From contig JAQYWR010000029.1 of NCBI GenBank assembly GCA_029379225.1, positions 17,280 to 81,279 on the forward strand: a stretch of 64,000 nucleotides of DNA. Direction: 5' to 3'. This document shows, piece after piece, positions 63,725 through 64,000 of the stretch. The translations under genes and the position numbers were made by a program. Numbering within the stretch: position 1 is the first letter of the stretch; every line of letters begins with the position of its first letter. The DNA is from Nostoc sp. S4. GTDB lineage: Bacteria > Cyanobacteriota > Cyanobacteriia > Cyanobacteriales > Nostocaceae. Below the pieces are notes generated by a model that did no database searches, had not been told where the DNA came from, and worked only from the letters and a program-made list of their open reading frames with translations.

Positions 63725-64000
63725 ATGAAAAGTGAGCTTCAGGTACCAAGTGATTTGAACTTTCTGAATATTGTTGAAAACTGGTTGCTGGGATGCTTGA
63801 AAATCCAGCTAGGAGAATCAGTGGATTGGTCGCGCCAATCGAGTCGTTTGAGGTTAGCTTTGGTAGAAGCCTACTCAAATGCAGTACGTCATGCCCATAG
63901 GGACAAACCAAATTTGCCGATTTTACTGCGTTTGGAACTCAAAGACCGAGACCTTGCCCTAGAAGTTTGGGACTACGGCGAAGGCTTTGATATGTCTACA
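63725..64000 (+). CDS. RsbW-like ATP-binding anti-sigma/switch kinase (cut by window end)
   Basis: The first 92 codons of a GHKL-ATPase gene, starting MKSELQVPSDLNFLNIVENW. The N-box is LALVEAYSNAVRHAH, and the G1 box WDYGEGFD is just reached. This is the RsbW/SpoIIAB-type switch-kinase arrangement. The start lies 3 bp after the phosphatase stop, so the pair is surely co-transcribed. It would act with an anti-sigma antagonist substrate. The C-terminal part is outside the window. Confidence 0.88.
   Translation, partial: MKSELQVPSDLNFLNIVENWLLGCLKIQLGESVDWSRQSSRLRLALVEAYSNAVRHAHRDKPNLPILLRLELKDRDLALEVWDYGEGFDMST

Overview
The window looks like chromosome of a filamentous, probably heterocyst-forming cyanobacterium of the Nostoc/Anabaena type. 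The reasons are the very frequent GCGATCGC (HIP1) octamers, the cyanobacterium-specific genes (nblS-type kinase, DUF4330, fused zinc-ribbon/kinase/membrane protein, AMIN-domain TonB receptor with a PchR-like regulator), the heptad-based tandem repeats, and the many small intergenic repeats of the 'gggagcaggggg' and 'ccccaatcccc' kind. The genus is an inference. No rRNA, tRNA or CRISPR array was recognised.

Layout. (1) 1-12.7 kb is a class II lanthipeptide cluster. It holds the tail of one Nif11-leader precursor gene, a complete Nif11 precursor (275-562), a LanM synthetase with a Cys-Cys-Gly zinc site (698-4003), and the three NHLM-type export genes: HlyD adaptor, C39-peptidase ABC exporter and a second ABC exporter. 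A CNNM/CorC-type membrane protein sits between the two ABC genes. (2) 13-19 kb has a SIS-only GlmS-like protein, a TA-flanked MITE beside a broken ferritin-like gene, a zinc-ribbon Ser/Thr kinase, a secreted pentapeptide-repeat protein and an M20 amidohydrolase. (3) 19-26 kb has a B12-binding radical SAM enzyme and an iron/siderophore uptake locus (AraC/PchR-like regulator and TonB receptor). Relics of a second copy lie on both sides: a receptor signal-peptide fragment split by a 125-bp element, and an AraC C-terminal fragment. (4) 26-41 kb is mixed: CDP-alcohol phosphatidyltransferase, 2OG-Fe(II) oxygenase, GH13 enzyme, a decayed GT39-type glycosyltransferase, a giant membrane protein, a nucleotide-sugar epimerase, purD and nblS.

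(5) 41-51 kb, on the minus strand, is a type I secretion locus. Four tandem paralogous secreted proteins (two PPC-like repeats each, with EF-hand-like Asp/Asn loops) are followed by a parvulin-type prolyl isomerase, an ABC exporter with a cyclic-nucleotide-binding-like domain and a catalytically dead C39 domain, and an HlyD adaptor. A 42-bp repeat array lies between the last two genes. The paralogs share upstream leaders and downstream hairpins, so they seem to have spread by segmental duplication. This is the best candidate here for an under-described system. (6) 51-64 kb contains a dying C5-cytosine methyltransferase fragment, DUF2470, a PPP-type phosphatase, an M48 protease, DUF4330, an alpha/beta-hydrolase-fold protein with an apparently broken triad, FtsE, a WecG/TagA glycosyltransferase, and a signalling set (NarL-type regulator, receiver-GAF-PP2C phosphatase, RsbW-like ATPase cut by the window end).

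Genome plasticity runs through the whole window. There are four small TIR-bounded elements, several gene relics, and G-rich intergenic repeats that have entered coding frames without closing them (the C39 exporter and the 1313-residue membrane protein).
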